The notes: generated by a model not told the origin, from the letters alone. A stretch of DNA of 64,000 bases from Coenobita brevimanus (GCA_032717465.1 CM064669.1:50926194-50990193); one strand, 5' to 3'; shown: positions 41,740-54,074, numbered from the stretch's first letter. Numbers and translations are program-made.

Positions 41740-41988
41740 TTATAAACTGGTAGATTGAAATAGATAGATGTAGAAGGACAGATGCCGTGTTAATGGATTT
41801 AAAATGTTGAGTATCAGAGAAATATGGTCAAGATATTAGCAGTGTAATTGACCTGGTTAGTTTAAAAATTGATCATTAGTATACTGTAGTGGTTATATTA
41901 TTTCTTTTGTGCAGCCATTTGGTATTATAATCTGTGAGTGTGGTAATTGTTAGAAGTTATAAATCTAGAGTGGAGTTATGAACACTGA

Positions 41989-42019
<31 letters not shown>

Positions 42020-42220
42020 TATTTGCTGGCTGCTTTCAATGCTTTATATTATATCATAACATGGAAAAGAGGGAAATATGTCAGTACTGAGCAGCTTGTT
42101 TAAATAACATAGTTTAGCAATATATCAACTGGTAATGCTGTGTATGTTTACAGTATGTGACTTTTTAAGGACTCCATTACATAAAAGTTAACTCCCACAT
42201 ATAGTACAATAAATAAATGT
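41740..42220 (+). other. SH3BP5: SH3BP5 3' UTR, minimum extent
   Basis: Non-coding sequence after the stop contains a TA array (41996-42022). Overlapping AATAAA hexamers at 42208-42217 are the first polyadenylation signals on this strand. A longer 3' UTR cannot be excluded, because more AATAAA motifs occur near 42520. Confidence 0.45.
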
Positions 42221-43374
42221 AAATTTTATGTATGTATGTATATACAGTATATTCATATTATATAATTAGTGTCCATTGAAATTTGGTATTTTCTTGTACT
42301 ACTCAGTGACCTCCTCCAGTACTTCAAAGATAAAATGCTGTTAATGTCGACAAGCCAACTGTTTGTACTTTTAGAAGCAGAGTAAAGAAAGTACATGTAT
42401 TCCGAAATGCAATGAATGAAGCAATAAGAAGCAAAAACAGGGAAAGCTACGACGGACCAATGAAGTAAAGGGTACAAAGGACGAATGAAGTAAAGGATAA
42501 AAAGCATAGTTTGGGTAATGAATAAAGTGGATTTAAACTTTTACTTACATAGAATTATAAGCTGTGCTGTGTAATGGGAGAGTTTCCAGATCGCAATACT
42601 GAACAAAATTTTCACATAATAAAGTGGAATTACTGAGAGTTTATGTATTAGCTGGGTGATTTTAGAAGTGAAAGAAGTATATTGAAGGTAGAAGCCTGCA
42701 AAAAATCCTTCTCTCTTCCTCATAGTAGCTCATAATATCATATTAACTTTGGTAATGAAAAGAAGCAGATCAGGTAGCTAATTGTCTACTTTCCCACACA
42801 GATTTTTGTGATTATATGCAGCTTTAAACAAATTAATATGATGGTATGGGTTACGGAAAGGCGGGATTAGGTGCAGAGCTTTAATATGGGGCAGTACAAC
42901 CTTACAATGATTGTCAAAAACGCCATGATTTTTTTTTCTCATACAGTACATCATTATTTTAAAAGAATGTTTGACAACTGACTAGCCTTCTTGATGTGTG
43001 TGAAGTAGATACTGTGCTACTTAAGTAAACTTTTAGTGTGTAGGAGAACTTACAAGCAGTATTAAATTATCGGGTATATAACTTCTTTAGACTTGCTGTC
43101 AACCTTGTAAGGGAAGATTGGAAAGGATGGTTGATGGCAATTCTTCCAGCCAACCATGTAGAGTAGTTACAGTTGAGTGTATTGTGTGTTAGGTAATGCA
43201 AGTAAAGGTGATTGACATCTGAATACATCTGAATTACAGTATATCATTGTTAAAATTGCTGTTATATATGGGACTGGGAACAGCCATTTTGTTAAACCAT
43301 ATAGGCTGTTGCAGAAAAGATCATCATAATTTTATTCCAGTTTCTAATGTTAGGTCAGGGCATCTACCATCCAC

Positions 43375-43492
43375 TCACTTGATGTTGTCTTACCTTCAGG
43401 TGACTCATCACTTTGTGACAGACCAGATTGTTTCACTTGATGTTGTCTTACCTTCAGGCGACTCATCACTTAGTGACAAACCAGATTGTTTC
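43375..43492. repeat. 59-bp tandem duplication
   Basis: Two units (43375-43433 and 43434-43492), each starting CACTTGATGTTGTCTTACCT, differ at about four positions. Confidence 0.85.
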
Positions 43493-43854
43493 CTTCATGT
43501 CAGGAAACTGTGTATTACGCTTAGGTGGGTAACCATAGAATCTAGTATCCCTGAGGTTAGAGGAGAAGGTATTCTGCCCACATCTTGCCAGTGTATAAAT
43601 GAGCTAAAAGGAAGAGATGGTGTGGAGTGTGGACCCTCTGACCCTCTCAAGTCTGCCTTGATTTTATGATATGGCTTTTTTTATGTCTTGCTGGGGACAT
43701 GAATCAGAGAAGAAATGGATGTTCAGTTCTACTGTGCTTCTGTGTAGGAGCCACAGGTCTTGTGGTAACGTAGGTGTTGGATAGTGGGGTTGTAATTGGT
43801 TACTTCAGTATGGCGGTGGTGGGGATTTTGTCCCTGCTCCTGCACCATGTTCAG

Positions 43855-44025
43855 GGGCAGAGTGGTTCAGTGGTAGAGCACCTGACTCGAAGCCAAAGGG
43901 TTGAGAGTTTGCATCCCACCCGGGTAGCTGCCCTGCCAGGAGAGGTAGTGCTCTTCCGTCACCTAGCGGGACTACATGATCTGTCAAGGTCTGGCTTGGG
44001 GGTTTCTCTATTAAAAAAAAAATCC
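43855..44025 (+). mobile_element. tRNA-derived SINE with A tail
   Basis: A tRNA-like head (A box TGGTTCAGTGGTAGAGCA, B box GAGTTTGCATCCC) and a body of about 100 bp end in an A run near 44013. No paired acceptor stem is seen. It is intergenic, downstream of SH3BP5. Confidence 0.55.
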
Positions 44026-44124
44026 TGCATCATGTTCTCGGTGATAACAAACAGGTAATGTGTGGGTATGGGTAGTATTGTTTGTCATCTCTCCACAGGG
44101 TTCAGCCACTTTTAATTATACAAA

Positions 44125-44167
<43 letters not shown>

Positions 44168-46176
44168 GTATGTATGTATGTATGTATGTATATTCTTAGG
44201 TTGTCGGCAACTGGAAAAATAATTGAACTGTACACCTGTTCAGTTTGTGTGACAGAGAAGGATGTGAGAGAACCGTATGCTACTGATACTAGTTGAATCA
44301 TCAAGAGATGCATTTATTCAGTTGTATATATATAGAGTGAAAAGAAACTGCCTCCTAAACATTTCTGATACTGTCTGATAGATAATGAGCAGAATATAGA
44401 CATAGTATAGTTCCCATGATTGTACCTTGACCAGCTTGTAGCCATAGGACTATTATTCTATGCCCAGAGAGAAAAGTACAGTATAGGGTGAGTAGAGTGA
44501 CATGAATCACCCTTTCAAGTAGGGAGACTGATTAAATGCTTCTGCAACCTCCCAGCAAAAGGAAATTAAATAAAATATATGTCAACTCCATCAGTACAAT
44601 GGTGCCTTTTACTCAGGAACATTTTATTCTTGGGCACTTTGGTGATATGGTTGGTAGAGCTCATGGGTCAGAGGAGAATGCTTCATGGTTCAAAGCCAAG
44701 AGGTGTTTATCATGTAAATGCTGCCTGGGATGCAGGATGGTCTCATATGGCTTAGGTGGTCTGTGCGACAGTAATTTATCCTCAGACATTCCCATCCTTA
44801 GATCCTCTGGGACCTTCCCCCCCACCTACATTTTTTTTTTTTTTTTTTTTTTTTTTAATAACCATCAGACTTATATTCAGCTTAGAGGAAGATATCTGGT
44901 AAGGAAAGGATTATTGGACAATGTTACAAACCCCTTCAAGGTGTATAAAGTCATCTTACAGTAGTGTGAAGTTCATATAAAAGGCCTCACTGCACTGATG
45001 TTTGTAAAGAGAGAAAGGCAGTTTCCTGTCACCAGAATTGAACTGGCTTAACCCAGTGGGCATGGCTGGGAGATTTCATGTTTTGTCCATGATCACAGCT
45101 GTGTGGGGCTGAAATATTTATCCTTGAACTATTTTTAGGGTAGTTGGAACACTTCAAGGTTGTCCCCATGCTAACATCAGATAATTTAACCTTACCCTAC
45201 CCCTTTTAGAAGTGTTGTTATGTTAATTCTAACGAACACCATACAGTTGTATTCAGCTTTGGTAAGACATATCTAGGTTGTAGAGGTTAGTAGGTCTCAG
45301 ATAACCCATTTATGCTAACATGACATAGTTTTATTCAGTAATGGTAAAATATCCCCATAATGTAGGGATTTGACCTCAGCAGACATCTTACTTATTTTAA
45401 TTAGGCTAATACTATACAGTCCATTTTCTCACCACCGAGAAGCTTCCTTAAGTCGGAAGGTAATGATAATGTCTTACTGAGAAGAATTCTAGAAGGGGCC
45501 AAGGCTGAGGTCAAAGCAAATATGACTTCAAGGAAATAAAATAGAGCATCAAAGAGTGCTCTTCAATAAAGGAGAGGTGCATGCCACGCAAAGGAGAAGC
45601 ACAAAGCCAGGCAGAGGGTGAAAACCAAGAAGTTAGGTTGGCACATGGTGCAGTTATAGTATGAAAATGGTATGCCGTGGACAAATGACACATATTTCAA
45701 ATGTTGCCTGAGACTTTGGTGGAGCTAGCAAGATTTGGTGAGTTTCTTTACTGCAATAGATAGCATGAAATACTTGCACTTTCAGTGAAGTCATGAAGAT
45801 AGGTAAACATTTTTAGCCTCATTATGGGTCTAGGCTGTGACTGGGATTTGCTGTCCATTTGCCCTGTCACTGGTAATAACTCCTTAAATCCACTGATGAG
45901 GCTTACCTTATATCCTGTCTGCTGTACTTTCAGACTTTTATTCGGCTTTAGGGAGGTTTCTCGTAGTGAAGGTGATAATGAAGGCCATATCTAACCTTTC
46001 CAGTTTATTACGATTCTCCGAGGTTGAGTAAAATTGTCTGATGGCAGCAGAAAAAATAAAAAATCATATCCATGTGTTAAAATAGATAATTAGTGCTGAT
46101 CCTGCTGTTGTCAGGGGAGAAAGAAGGTTATTTACTGGGTACATGGTTTCTTATAGTCACTGGATGCCTTAGTCTA

Positions 46177-46222
<46 letters not shown>

Positions 46223-46649
46223 ATGTGTCTGACAACTATTTGAAACTTTCAAGAGCAGTTTCTATTCACTTCATATGCACATTGGCATGAGAGCTCTTCT
46301 CAGCTAGTGGAAAAAGGCAGTCCCCAACTCACATCATGCTCTACTTAGCCCAGGATGGGATAGGTGTTTATCCGTCATATCCTCAGTTGCAGATAGCAAT
46401 CTTCACGGAGTTAAAATTTCTCGTATTTTATTAATTTACTTGTTACAGAAGTTAGTAAAATTTGTACTGGTTTGACGTGTCTAGGTTATGTATTTTTTTT
46501 GTATATGTAAAGTTAAAAAGTACAGAAATTTAATGTGTGATACAAGTGTATCTGTATTGTACATAGAAATTCAGGCATGAAGTTAAATAATCAGTATTCT
46601 GTAAATTGACTTTGTATTCCATTCTCAGGATCAAATTACCTACACCTAC

Positions 46650-46862
46650 AATTCATTCATTCTAACTTGGAGATTTTCTTCCTTTTCCAGCATATTTCAC
46701 ACAGCTCAGTGGCAGAAAAAGACTATGACAGCTTTACATTCATTCATTAGCACTTCTTCATCGCTAGCACCGTAGTCTAGCACTAATCTTTTGCTATAGC
46801 TCAGAATTCAAAAGATGGAGAGATGGCAAATTGACACCAAGTTAAAGTGAATGGAGTATAGG
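46650..46862 (-). repeat. Interspersed repeat family E, intergenic copy
   Basis: GCACTTCTTCATCGCTAGCA and GTCTAGCACTAATC, ending AAGTGAATGGAGTATAG. It matches the inverted copy at 11640. Confidence 0.65.
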
Positions 46863-47342
46863 TTGTCATTATCATCACTTCCGATGCCTTCTGCCCTCCA
46901 TTAATTTCCATCTCAATATAACCATATCAGAATTATCTCCAGGCTGTCTTAACCTTATTTGCCTATGTCATATCTGTGCCCCTCTTTCTTGCCTGTGTTT
47001 TGTCCCAGTCTCATCTTTTGCATCTTGTATAATCTTCAGTTACTATGACCACAGCAGAATCATCATCATGCTAGTTTATCTTATATTTGCCTCTGTCACA
47101 TCTCCACCCTTCATTCTTGCTGATGTGTTTTTCCAGTCATGTTGTCTGTGTCTTGTCTCTTTCAGCTTCACCCTTACACATCCTCCAATAATATTTCTCT
47201 GTGTATGGCATTACCCTGTTTTACTTTACTATACATTATCGAGTTTTACTTTACTATAGCTTTATTTTTCATACCATAATGTTCAGTTTGGTATTTATAT
47301 CATGTTTTCTGCTTATGCCTGAAGCTGTTTAAATAAAAACCA

Positions 47343-47607
47343 TTGAACAGTCTGAGGTGGTTTGGCCATGTGGAGAGGATGGAGGGTGAAAGACTGACGA
47401 AGAGAGTGTATGTGAGTGAGGTGGAGGGGGGAGGGGGGAGGGGGAGGCCGAGGATGAGATGGAGGGATGGGGTGGAGAGGTATATGAGAGAGGGGGGTGT
47501 GAGTTGGGAGCAGGGCAGTGAAATGGCGGGGGACAGGGCGACTTGGAGGCGATTTGTTTGTGGCCACCCCAAACGGGATTGAGGCGTCTGGCAATAGATA
47601 GATAGAT
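47343..47607 (+). mobile_element. Best-preserved LINE ORF2 3' end (family B)
   Basis: An open frame of about 79 codons (47343-47582) reads LRWFGHVERMEGERLTKRVY, then SEVEGGGGRGRPRMRWRDGV, a typical C-terminal end of non-LTR retrotransposon ORF2. A shared tail (GGCCACCCCAAACGGGATTG, GGCGTCTGGCAATAGATAG) and a GATA run follow. It is 5'-truncated, so reverse transcriptase and endonuclease are absent. The clade cannot be fixed from this piece. Confidence 0.85.
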
Positions 47608-48154
47608 AAAACAGTCTGTATCCATGAATTTTCTCACCATGCAGTGGCCAAATTTTACTCCAGTATGAGAATGGGGCAGCATCAACAGTGCATTGGCGTG
47701 CAGTTTGTAGGTAGCAGTTGATGGGTTACAGTTGACTCTGGAAGGTGCATTTAAAGGAATTTGTGTTTACAAGCTTGGTAATTTACCACACAACCGTCAT
47801 TCCTAAGAAGGGAACTCTGTCACAAGTACTGTAGAGTGATTCAAAGTCCAGCCTGAAACTCATACCATTATTGCAAGTCTAGTTATACTGTATCTCAGAT
47901 TTTATTTATTTACTTATTCTCTCTCTCTCTTTTGTATTGTTTACTACAGGTTAGTTAGTTGGATGTTAGTGTGAGACATGAACCCAGAGTAACGACCTGG
48001 GTAACTTGCCTCATCCGATGAACAGTGATAACCTTTACAGGCATATGACACTGCCCTTCAGAATGAAAAAAAGAAAAAATGTCCATGTATCCTTGTAGTA
48101 CTACCCAGTTTGGCCAATTTTATGACATCAGATTTTATTTATTTATATAGTGGG

Positions 48155-48350
48155 TAATTGCAGCACTCCAATGGGATTTAGCCAGTGAAGGTTTATATCC
48201 AAGGGGTGGTTGAGGTTATTGCTCACATAATGCCATTCAGGGATGAGTGAGGCTGGTCACTCTTATCTTAAATGTCAGGACCAACTTGCCTAGCCCTGGG
48301 CTCTTACACTCCTCATGGGGCAACATAGGATTGAATGATGGATGGATAGA
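48155..48350 (-). repeat. Interspersed repeat family A, copy 4
   Basis: Inverted copy with the same block order as that at 37560, again ending in GATGGATG-type repeats. It lies just left of the long-inverted-repeat element. Confidence 0.75.
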
Positions 48351-48572
48351 TGAATTTATTATTTTTTTTACTGAAAATTGCCTCAAAAAATAACTTCAAT
48401 TTGTAGTCCAAAGGAAACACAGGATTTAAGTTAAATTAGCCCAAACTTGATCCACCACCATTGCTATGTCTATTCCTAAACAATGACATGCATTTTCTTA
48501 ACTGTGACTTCTTTACTGTTCTGTACCTGTAGTACTGTAGTCCACATGAGGTCCACAGTGGAAGGTGACCTA

Positions 48573-48993
48573 CTGTAATGGGGTGCTTCTGAAAAGCCTA
48601 GTATTCCGTCAGATGGCTCCACTGTAGCAGTAAACACATTCCCGCGCTGTTTAAAAAGCATAATTTTATTTGTTAAATATTAACACTGTTGTGTAAAATT
48701 GTGAATCATGGTAATGTCATATGCCGTAATATAAATAATACAAATAGAACACGTATATATAACGTATCTTGAATTGTTTATATTTATCATAAACTGAAAT
48801 TAAAATATCACTGATGGCATGTGATGGCAATCCGCCATTTCAGTGGTCCTATATTATTTAATTTCTGCTACATTTAGTGCAAATTAGATTCTTAATACAT
48901 AGTTTGTTCAGAGTGTAAAGTACGCCTAGTGGGTATCTTGACTCATCCAGTCTCTATGTGGGCAGAAATTTAATGCTGAGTAAATACTGGCAT
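48573..48993 (+). repeat. Left arm of the long inverted repeat
   Basis: The arm starts CTGTAATGGGGTGCTTCTGA and runs to GTAAATACTGGCATTCA. It pairs with 50535-50112. Confidence 0.85.
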
Positions 48994-49163
48994 TCACCAT
49001 CATAAATCATCCGGTCTGAGGAACCGTCCCAAAACCAAGATCGTTTACGCGTCATTCTTTGCCCGGTCTCACCGAGGACAGACGACTGTGGAAGGTATAC
49101 AAGCCAAGACATCGCCTCCAAGTGATCCACAAGATTCACACGGAGTCAAGTTCAGTATTCACG

Positions 49164-49233
<70 letters not shown>

Positions 49234-49246
49234 GTATATATATATA

Positions 49247-49295
<49 letters not shown>

Positions 49296-49693
49296 AACGT
49301 GAGAACACATGAGTAAATACTACTGCATCCTCTTAAATGTCTACCCCCAGTTGAGATTGCATCCAGGTCAAGAGGACTGGTATGTGCACAAGCTACTGAC
49401 TCAGTCAGTGGAAGATCTTACAAACATATGTGTGTGGACAGGTGGCCTGGAGACAGTTCTCACATGACCATACCATTAGGGACTTGCCAAGTGGGGGCAA
49501 TGTGTGTGAGATATTGATGATAAGATGACCTTAAGGTATTTATTTGGTAGGCACTTGGTGAAATGTAAAAATTAAAATAACCACTAGTTCTCAACAGAAA
49601 AAGACAAAACTTCACTGTAACACTTTATTTACAAAAAGCTACAATGATACATGTGAATATGACTCACTCATGGTGCAAGGAAGCTGCAGGGAA

Positions 49694-49743
<50 letters not shown>

Positions 49744-50111
49744 TCAACAGTCAGGAACTCACATTACTGAACTATATGTGTTTGTGGGTGTGTCCATTTA
49801 CGACAGTAATGCAACCAACGTCGGGTACAGGGACATGAGAAATCGGCGTAGCTTAGTTAACAGCTAGAGAGGCAATATGTGGGAATGACAATCACACAAA
49901 GATATCGCTCAGTGAAACACACTGCCTGTACATAGTCACTTATGAACCAATGACGAATGTTATGAATTTAGCTTGTTTCTACTCTGAGTGAATCCGTGAC
50001 ATTACACGCCATCAAAATAAAATTTTTCCTGGAAACTTGACATCCCTCGTGAAAAAACTTAAACACGGGACTGTCTTGTGGTGCGCATGCGTGAAGGAAG
50101 CGAGCAAAATG

Positions 50112-50535
50112 TTGAATGCCAGTATTTACTCAACATTAAATTTCTGCCCACATAGAAACTGGATGAGTCTAGATACCCACTAGGCGTACTTTACAGTCTG
50201 AACAGACAATGCATTAAGAACCAAATTTGCACTAAATGTAGCAGAAATTAAATAATATAGGGTCACTGGAAGGACGGGTTGCCATCACATGCCATCAGTG
50301 ATATTTTAATTTCCGTTTATGATAAATATAAACACTTCACGATACGTTATATATACGTGTTCTATTTGTATTATTTATATTTCGGCATATGACATTACCA
50401 TGATCCACATTTTCACACAACAGTATAGATATTTAACAAAGAAAAATATGCTTTTTAAACAGTGCGGGGAATGTGTTTACTGCAACAGTGGAGCCATCTG
50501 GCGGAATACTAGCTTTGAAAGCACCCCATTGTAAC
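50112..50535 (-). repeat. Right arm of the long inverted repeat
   Basis: Its reverse complement begins GTTACAATGGGGTGCTTTCA and ends in GTAAATACTGGCATTCA. It differs from the left arm by scattered substitutions and small indels. Confidence 0.85.
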
Positions 50536-51072
50536 TAGAATTAACCTTTACCCATGCTTGCCAGGTTTGAAGTACAAAAGGATGTCTGGTGAGAACACTT
50601 TATGAAAAAGCTATAGGATTTACACACACCATTAATATTAACTGACACTCTCCAAATATATGTCAGCTAATGAGTGAACATAAAGTACTGTACCAACAGT
50701 GCCCATGCGTGTTCACTACTGATTAGGTTTAGAACTCCAGCCTTTGGGCAAATTTAGATTGGGAGACTAACACGTGGCTTCCCATGCAGTTCATCTGTCA
50801 TCACATTATGACATTTTACTTCTCTTAATAGGGGGGTGGGGGAATGTGGTAGAGACAACTGTAAACTGCTTCCACCATTTGCAGTGAAGTTACAGCCTAG
50901 GAAGTGAGTACAATGTACACTTATTGTATCACCACCGGCCGTTTGTAGCTTAACTCTTTTCTTTTAAGTCATTTGAATGAAGAGTTTTAACACTTGGATG
51001 CAGCCACTCTCATGTAGGCTACCCCAGTTCTCCAGTATGCATTCTTCGCTTTCAAGAAATAGCCATGCTTGT

Positions 51073-51165
<93 letters not shown>

Positions 51166-51514
51166 GTCTAATGCCATTGTTAATTAAATTCCATTGAAAT
51201 GGGATTTTTTTTTTTTTTTAATCAGCAGATTTGAATCTGGCGCCTCTACAAATCTCGCGTTGTGCGAGGATACGCGAGTGTCGCCGAGCTTGGGTCCCGC
51301 GTTGCCAGTTTGGCTTCTCGCTAGATTTAGGGACATCTATTTGGCTTCAATTTTGAATGCATGACCTCTAGAAATCTAACTATATTCTACAGATTTATAA
51401 AATGTTTAAGCGATATTCAAGTGATCAATGGTCATATTCTCCCTCTGCTTACTATTTTGCGGAGATTTTTGTATATAGCATCATTCTAGCTATGTTTGAG
51501 GTCAAGTTTAGCGA
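50536..51514. other. Intergenic stretch before RPL39
   Basis: It contains a TA array followed by a GT array (51076-51163), a T run, and a CpG-richer segment (51240-51330) just upstream of the proposed RPL39 promoter. No gene. Confidence 0.55.
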
Positions 51515-51557
51515 TATATTTGGCTTAGGACCTGACAACGCTACAACGCTCTTTCCC
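51515..51557 (+). promoter_or_regulatory. RPL39 core promoter: TATA-like box and TOP motif
   Basis: TATATTT at 51515-51521 is followed about 30 bp later by CTCTTTCCC (51549-51557), the kind of pyrimidine start that couples ribosomal-protein mRNAs to TOR/LARP1 control. Confidence 0.5.
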
Positions 51558-51589
51558 AATCAAGAGGTGGCCAGGAGGGTGTCAGGATG
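51551..51589 (+). CDS. RPL39: RPL39 exon 1 (5'TOP leader plus ATG)
   Basis: The pyrimidine tract CTCTTTCCC (51549-51557) looks like a 5' terminal oligopyrimidine start. It is followed by a leader of about 30 nt and ATG at 51587-51589, directly at a donor (ATG/GTAAGG). TATATTT lies 30-36 bp upstream. An exon holding only the initiator ATG fits phase 0 of exon 2 (GCT GCC) and gives [10 protein letters not shown], the usual arthropod eL39 start. Inferred from signals, not from a transcript. Confidence 0.6.
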
Positions 51590-52654
51590 GTAAGGTTCCT
51601 ATAATCTCCATTTATTCATCGCATCATGTGCCAGACTCATATAATTCTATTTTGTTTGTTCTTCCTCTGTCTGTTGGTTTAGGAATGATTTATTTGAACC
51701 TATTTGCAAGTCCGATATTTGTGAGGAGATAGATGTTTTTGGGTGATGCATGGCTTATTGATGTAAACATTGCCTAAACTGAAAATTCATCAGTGTTGTG
51801 CATAGGATAAGCAACGTTCATGATTAGAGTTTCCAGTACAAGGGTATTTGAACTTCTGAAAGAGAAACTTTTATATGTTTCAATGCTTGCTCTTTTTTTT
51901 TTTTTTTTTGTGTATCAACATGGAAGGAGAGGCAGGTGTGGTTGTTGCGCCGTTACTTTTCTTGACTGAGAGGCATATTGCCATCCGTATTACAGCTCAG
52001 CAATAACGCCCTTAACCAGGCAGACCTAGTGGCATAGTTCAGCGCTAGGTTAGGCTTACGTTAGTAATTTCGTCTGGGAAACACGTCGAGCATATTTCCG
52101 AGAAAAAACAATGGTTAGTTTTGAAACTACGGGACGAGCGTTGTGCCTGGCTGACTTTTCCGGAGGTGGTGCTGAATCGTATTATAGAAGGGAAATATGC
52201 GACTGGCAGGGCAGGGGATGGTGAAAACCTGCAGCCTTTGTGTACTGTCTTAGGAGCCAAAATAACACCAATAAAATCTCTATAAAGAAAATTTTGCCAA
52301 CAGACAAGTAGTTCCCCAGTAACCAATGTAGAGTATAGGATCATGTATTTTGTTACTTTACCATATTCAGGCGGCCTTACTGATCTGCATTTTTTTTTTT
52401 TTTTTTTTAAGTTCCAGACCAAAACATGTGCCTCATAAGTAACAGTACTGTATATCAAAAGTAAGATTAGGATAGTTTGGGATGGAAAACTTCCCACTGA
52501 TCAGGAAGGCCTCCTGAGTAAGGTAAGAGCTCACACAAAATTCTTGAAATAACTTTGACCCATTATTATATAGTAGTATATTTTGTAATTGGTAGACTTT
52601 GTTAATTGAAGCATAATTGAATGTGTGTACATTTTACCATAAAAATTGGTTGCT

Positions 52655-52811
52655 CTGACCAAAGGGTCGGAGGTTTGAGTCCACCCAAGGGTCGTTGGTA
52701 GACATCAGGAAGGTCATCTAGTCATAAAATGCTACACACTCCATAACCAAAGTCCTCTACCCAGGGTCAGCACCTTTGCCCTTATTGAAAATGGGGACAT
52801 GGTGTTTAAAA

Positions 52812-52830
<19 letters not shown>
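52655..52830 (+). mobile_element. Short retroposon with B-box-like head and long A tail
   Basis: GGAGGTTTGAGTCCACCC resembles a pol III B box. A body of about 110 bp then runs into an A run (52808-52829) and an AT array. No clear A box. It lies in RPL39 intron 1. Confidence 0.4.
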
Positions 52831-52845
<15 letters not shown>

Positions 52846-53175
52846 TATCATAGGGTACTGTACTGTATTTGGGAATTGGACACTAAAAAGATTTGTTCAT
52901 TCAATCAGAATTGTATCACACAGAAGGGGTACTGCGTGATGAATCCTGTATGATCATAGTATGGTACAGTCCTAAGACGAATACTGTCATTATCTGGAAG
53001 GAAAGTAGCTTACTATGCACGGCTAACACCATATGCCTATACAGTGCTCCAATGCCATCGTTTCCCCTCATTTGACATTCCTTGGTATGCCTTCATTAAA
53101 AAATAAAATAAATGCCATATCTGAATGACATTACTAATGGCCAGTTGGGAAATCCATTTAAATAAAGACTGGCTT

Positions 53176-53345
53176 GTTTTAAAGTGAAGCATTTCTTCCT
53201 CGTAAGGTGTAACACAGACATTGGTTTTAGAACCTTTAAAAATTGTGCCCCAAGACTATGTAATTGACTACCAAGTGCTGTTAAGAACAGTAATAATGTG
53301 GATCTGTTTAAAAGGAGACTTAAAACTTTCTTGTTTAGTGACTGC
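53176..53345 (+). pseudogene. CR1/L2-like LINE ORF2 C-terminus fossil
   Basis: In RPL39 intron 1 the plus strand reads CAPRLCN-stop-LPSAVKN and NVDLFKRRLKTFLFSDCYD. This pattern (APRLWNxLP...FKxxLKTFLF) is the C-terminal signature of CR1/L2-type reverse transcriptases. The stop replaces the usual Trp or a neighbouring codon. Not functional. Confidence 0.65.
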
Positions 53346-53585
53346 TATGATATGGAGGACAAGTGTATTTGAGATTATTACGTTTTATGAAATTTTGTAA
53401 AGTGAACAGTATAAAATTGATAGGAGACATTATTGTGTTATTATGAGTAAGTCAGTATGACTGTGTTATTTACCATAAAGTGTCAGGGTGATTATTAAGT
53501 CTTATGTCAAATGTATCGTATTATTGAAAGTGGGCACTGCTGAATCAGAATTACGGTACTAGTTTTTATTGCTTTTAAGTAAGCA

Positions 53586-53692
53586 TTGGGTTGGTGGAGG
53601 GTTAGTGCCCCTCCCTGTAAAACAACTAACTCAGAGTCAAATGGCCACCCCTTACGGGATTATGGCGTCTGGCAATAGATAGATAGAAAGTA
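53586..53692 (+). mobile_element. Tail-only SINE fragment sharing the 5S-SINE body
   Basis: GGGTTGGTGGAGGGTTAGTG and CCCCTCCCTGTAAAACAACT match the body of the 5S-derived SINEs. It ends GGCGTCTGGCAATAGATAGA. It is diverged from copies 1 and 2 and has no 5S head, so it is an older 5'-truncated copy. Confidence 0.75.
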
Positions 53693-53970
53693 AGCATAAC
53701 CATGTTTTTACTAGTTAACTATTAAGTTTTATAATTATTACCTAGTCTTTAATATTAAGTTTTATTACCTGGTTGTTCATTAATATTAAGTTTATAGTGC
53801 AATAATTGTTATATTATTTTCTGTAAAATATTGGTGGCTTTGCAGAGCGCCACATGTTGATGGAGTGGAGCCTGGTAAACCAAATAAAGATATGTTACCA
53901 TGGCACTACATAGTACATTGTTCTTCCTGCTACATTACAATTTGTTACTGTAATGGCAATCTGTTTTCAG

Positions 53971-54074
53971 GCTGCCCACAAGACGTTCCGTATTAAGATG
54001 AAGCTTGCCAAAAAGATGAAGCAGAATAGGCCCATTCCTCCCTGGATTAGGAATTGCACTGGCAACAAGATCAG
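53971..54074 (+). CDS. RPL39: RPL39 exon 2
   Basis: Large-subunit ribosomal protein eL39, which lines the peptide exit tunnel. 104 nt code [20 protein letters not shown], then [15 protein letters not shown] with the last Arg split. Acceptor TTTTCAG, donor CAG/GTGGGT. Two places depart from the usual family sequence: Met at residue 11 where Arg is normal, and NC before TGNKIR where MR or MK is normal. There is no stop or frameshift. Confidence 0.92.

Larger units (their letters stand above)
42221..47342. other. Intergenic stretch downstream of SH3BP5
   Basis: No gene recognised. Contents: a 59-bp tandem duplication (43375-43492), a tRNA-derived SINE (43855-44025), a TA array (44129-44160), T runs (44831-44856 and 46179-46218) and a family E repeat (46650-46862). 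The open frames here are short and not protein-like. Confidence 0.6.
48573..50535. mobile_element. Long-terminal-inverted-repeat element (1.96 kb)
   Basis: 48573 to about 48993 and about 50112-50535 are inverted copies of each other, roughly 420 bp each with about 90% identity by eye. Matching blocks include GTAAAGTACGCCTAGTGGGT, ATCACTGATGGCATGTGATG and ACAAATAGAACACGTATATA. TA flanks both ends, which fits a TA target duplication. The middle of about 1.1 kb holds a TA array (49168-49292), a CT array (49697-49742) and a short unrecognised open stretch (49139-48954, minus). No transposase is seen, so it appears non-autonomous or fold-back type. Confidence 0.85.

Noticed and set aside
52045..52497. 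150-codon minus-strand open frame in RPL39 intron 1
   Set aside because: Includes a poly-Lys run from a T tract; no recognisable domain or splice structure.
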